A stretch of 64,000 nucleotides of DNA, taken from the NCBI GenBank assembly GCA_039819165.1, contig JBCBSM010000001.1, positions 1,860,001 to 1,924,000 of the forward strand, given 5' to 3'. The translations under genes were made by a program, and so were the position numbers. The stretch comes from Planctomycetota bacterium (lineage in GTDB: Bacteria > Planctomycetota > Phycisphaerae > Phycisphaerales > UBA1924). Position 1 is the stretch's first letter, and each line of letters starts with the position of its first letter. Positions 63,551 to 64,000 of this stretch are shown here, in pieces. The notes under the pieces were generated by a model. It saw only the letters and a program-made list of their open reading frames with translations. It made no database searches and was not told where the DNA came from.

Positions 63551-64000
63551 GAACGGCCTCCTGGGTTCGGGTCACGATGGCAAGAAGCGGCGGCTCGGCG
63601 CTGGCCAGGTCCCACCGTCCCAGGTGCTCGCACCGCATCGCGCCCGGGGGCTGCCCGGGGCCGGCCTGCGGCCGAGCGCGATCGAGCGCCAGCAGGCGGG
63701 TCCGCCAGCCGGCGGGGTCCTGGGCGGGGCCCAGCAGGATGACGCCGTCGCCCGCGGGATCGGGCAGTTGCAGGTCGTGGGCCCGGGATTCGGTCGCGAG
63801 GAACGCGAAGAGCGCGTCGCGGTCGCCCGCGGGCTCGTCCCGCTGCACGCGGAGGGCCGCGACCTGCTCGTGCCGCTGCTCGCGGGCGAGCCACCGCAGG
63901 TAGTGCCCGAGCACGCTCCGTGGCTGCGGCGTGGGCAGCGTGAAGGAGAAGGTGCTGCCCTCGCCCAGCCGGCTCCGCACGTCCACCGCCCCGAGGTTGA
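63543..64000 (-). CDS. C-terminal part of a sensor histidine kinase, 5' end outside the window
   Basis: About 152 residues are visible. The first ~20 ('AVDVRSRLGEGSTFSFTLP') are the last strand and G-rich end of a histidine-kinase ATPase domain, where 'GxGSTFxFTLP' closes the fold. The remaining ~130 residues are an extension with no motif I recognise, including 'LRWLAREQRHEQVAALRVQR' and a Pro/Gly-rich portion. The kinase catalytic boxes and sensor lie beyond the window. Three receiver genes follow, each overlapping the previous one. Confidence 0.85.
   Translation of the reverse strand, partial: NLGAVDVRSRLGEGSTFSFTLPTPQPRSVLGHYLRWLAREQRHEQVAALRVQRDEPAGDRDALFAFLATESRAHDLQLPDPAGDGVILLGPAQDPAGWRTRLLALDRARPQAGPGQPPGAMRCEHLGRWDLASAEPPLLAIVTRTQEAVHA

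Overview
The window is high-GC bacterial DNA, mostly near 70% G+C, packed with short-spaced and ATGA/GTGA-overlapping genes. Lipid A synthesis (lpxB), Lnt, RND efflux and periplasmic proteins indicate a Gram-negative envelope. Three secreted proteins end in paired 'DLNGDG...FDFLAFQNLF...GC' Ca-binding repeats, the GC-type dockerin-like C-terminus I associate with Phycisphaerae. Together with the many planctomycete-style conserved proteins this suggests a member of the Phycisphaerales. That assignment is inference; no rRNA gene is present.

Layout. 1-3.8 kb: the end of a GGDEF protein, a HEAT-like protein and an HD-GYP protein in one overlapping run (cyclic-di-GMP signalling). 3.8-8.2 kb: an RND efflux pump and its adaptor on the minus strand, preceded by a 64-residue fragment of a TetR repressor. 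8.7-16.3 kb: a foreign island of visibly lower G+C integrated at the 3' end of tRNA-Asp(GTC). It carries two lipoprotein genes, a secreted TPR-CHAT protease with a PDZ domain inside the CHAT region, and a frameshifted gene of unknown family. The left end holds a 47-bp copy of the tRNA 3' half, and the sequence outside it resembles the island's own tRNA-proximal end, so insertion appears to have happened more than once. 16.4-23.2 kb (minus): two envelope-associated proteins, a HEAT-repeat lipoprotein, lnt, accD, a degenerate histidine phosphatase and rpe. 23.3-27 kb (plus): a UDP-sugar pyrophosphorylase, an alpha/beta hydrolase and an MFS transporter. 27-34.4 kb (minus): a lipase-like protein, an M42-type peptidase, a PH-domain membrane protein, a SOUL haem-binding protein, and an operon with a cytochrome-b/Rieske fusion.

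34.6-36.5 kb: two secreted GC-dockerin proteins. 36.5-39.6 kb (minus): dxs and a prenyl diphosphate synthase (isoprenoids). 39.6-43.3 kb: an ExbB-type channel, a secreted hydrolase, a PTS EIIA protein and rsmB. 43.4-45.6 kb: a histidine kinase with a REC-XRE response regulator. 45.7-46.9 kb: lpxB. 47-52 kb: a VIT/VWA protein co-transcribed with an OmpR-type two-component pair. 52.1-55.7 kb (minus): a small protein, an ankyrin protein and an EF-G paralogue. 56-59.1 kb: a GC-dockerin subtilase and gltX. 59.1-62.3 kb: cysC, a glycosyltransferase and sat (PAPS formation). 62.3-64 kb (minus): a kinase end followed by three overlapping single-domain receivers.

The most unusual part is the tRNA-Asp island with its exported CHAT-PDZ protease and lipoprotein partners. 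I see no integrase, no CRISPR array and no intact restriction or other standard defence gene in it.
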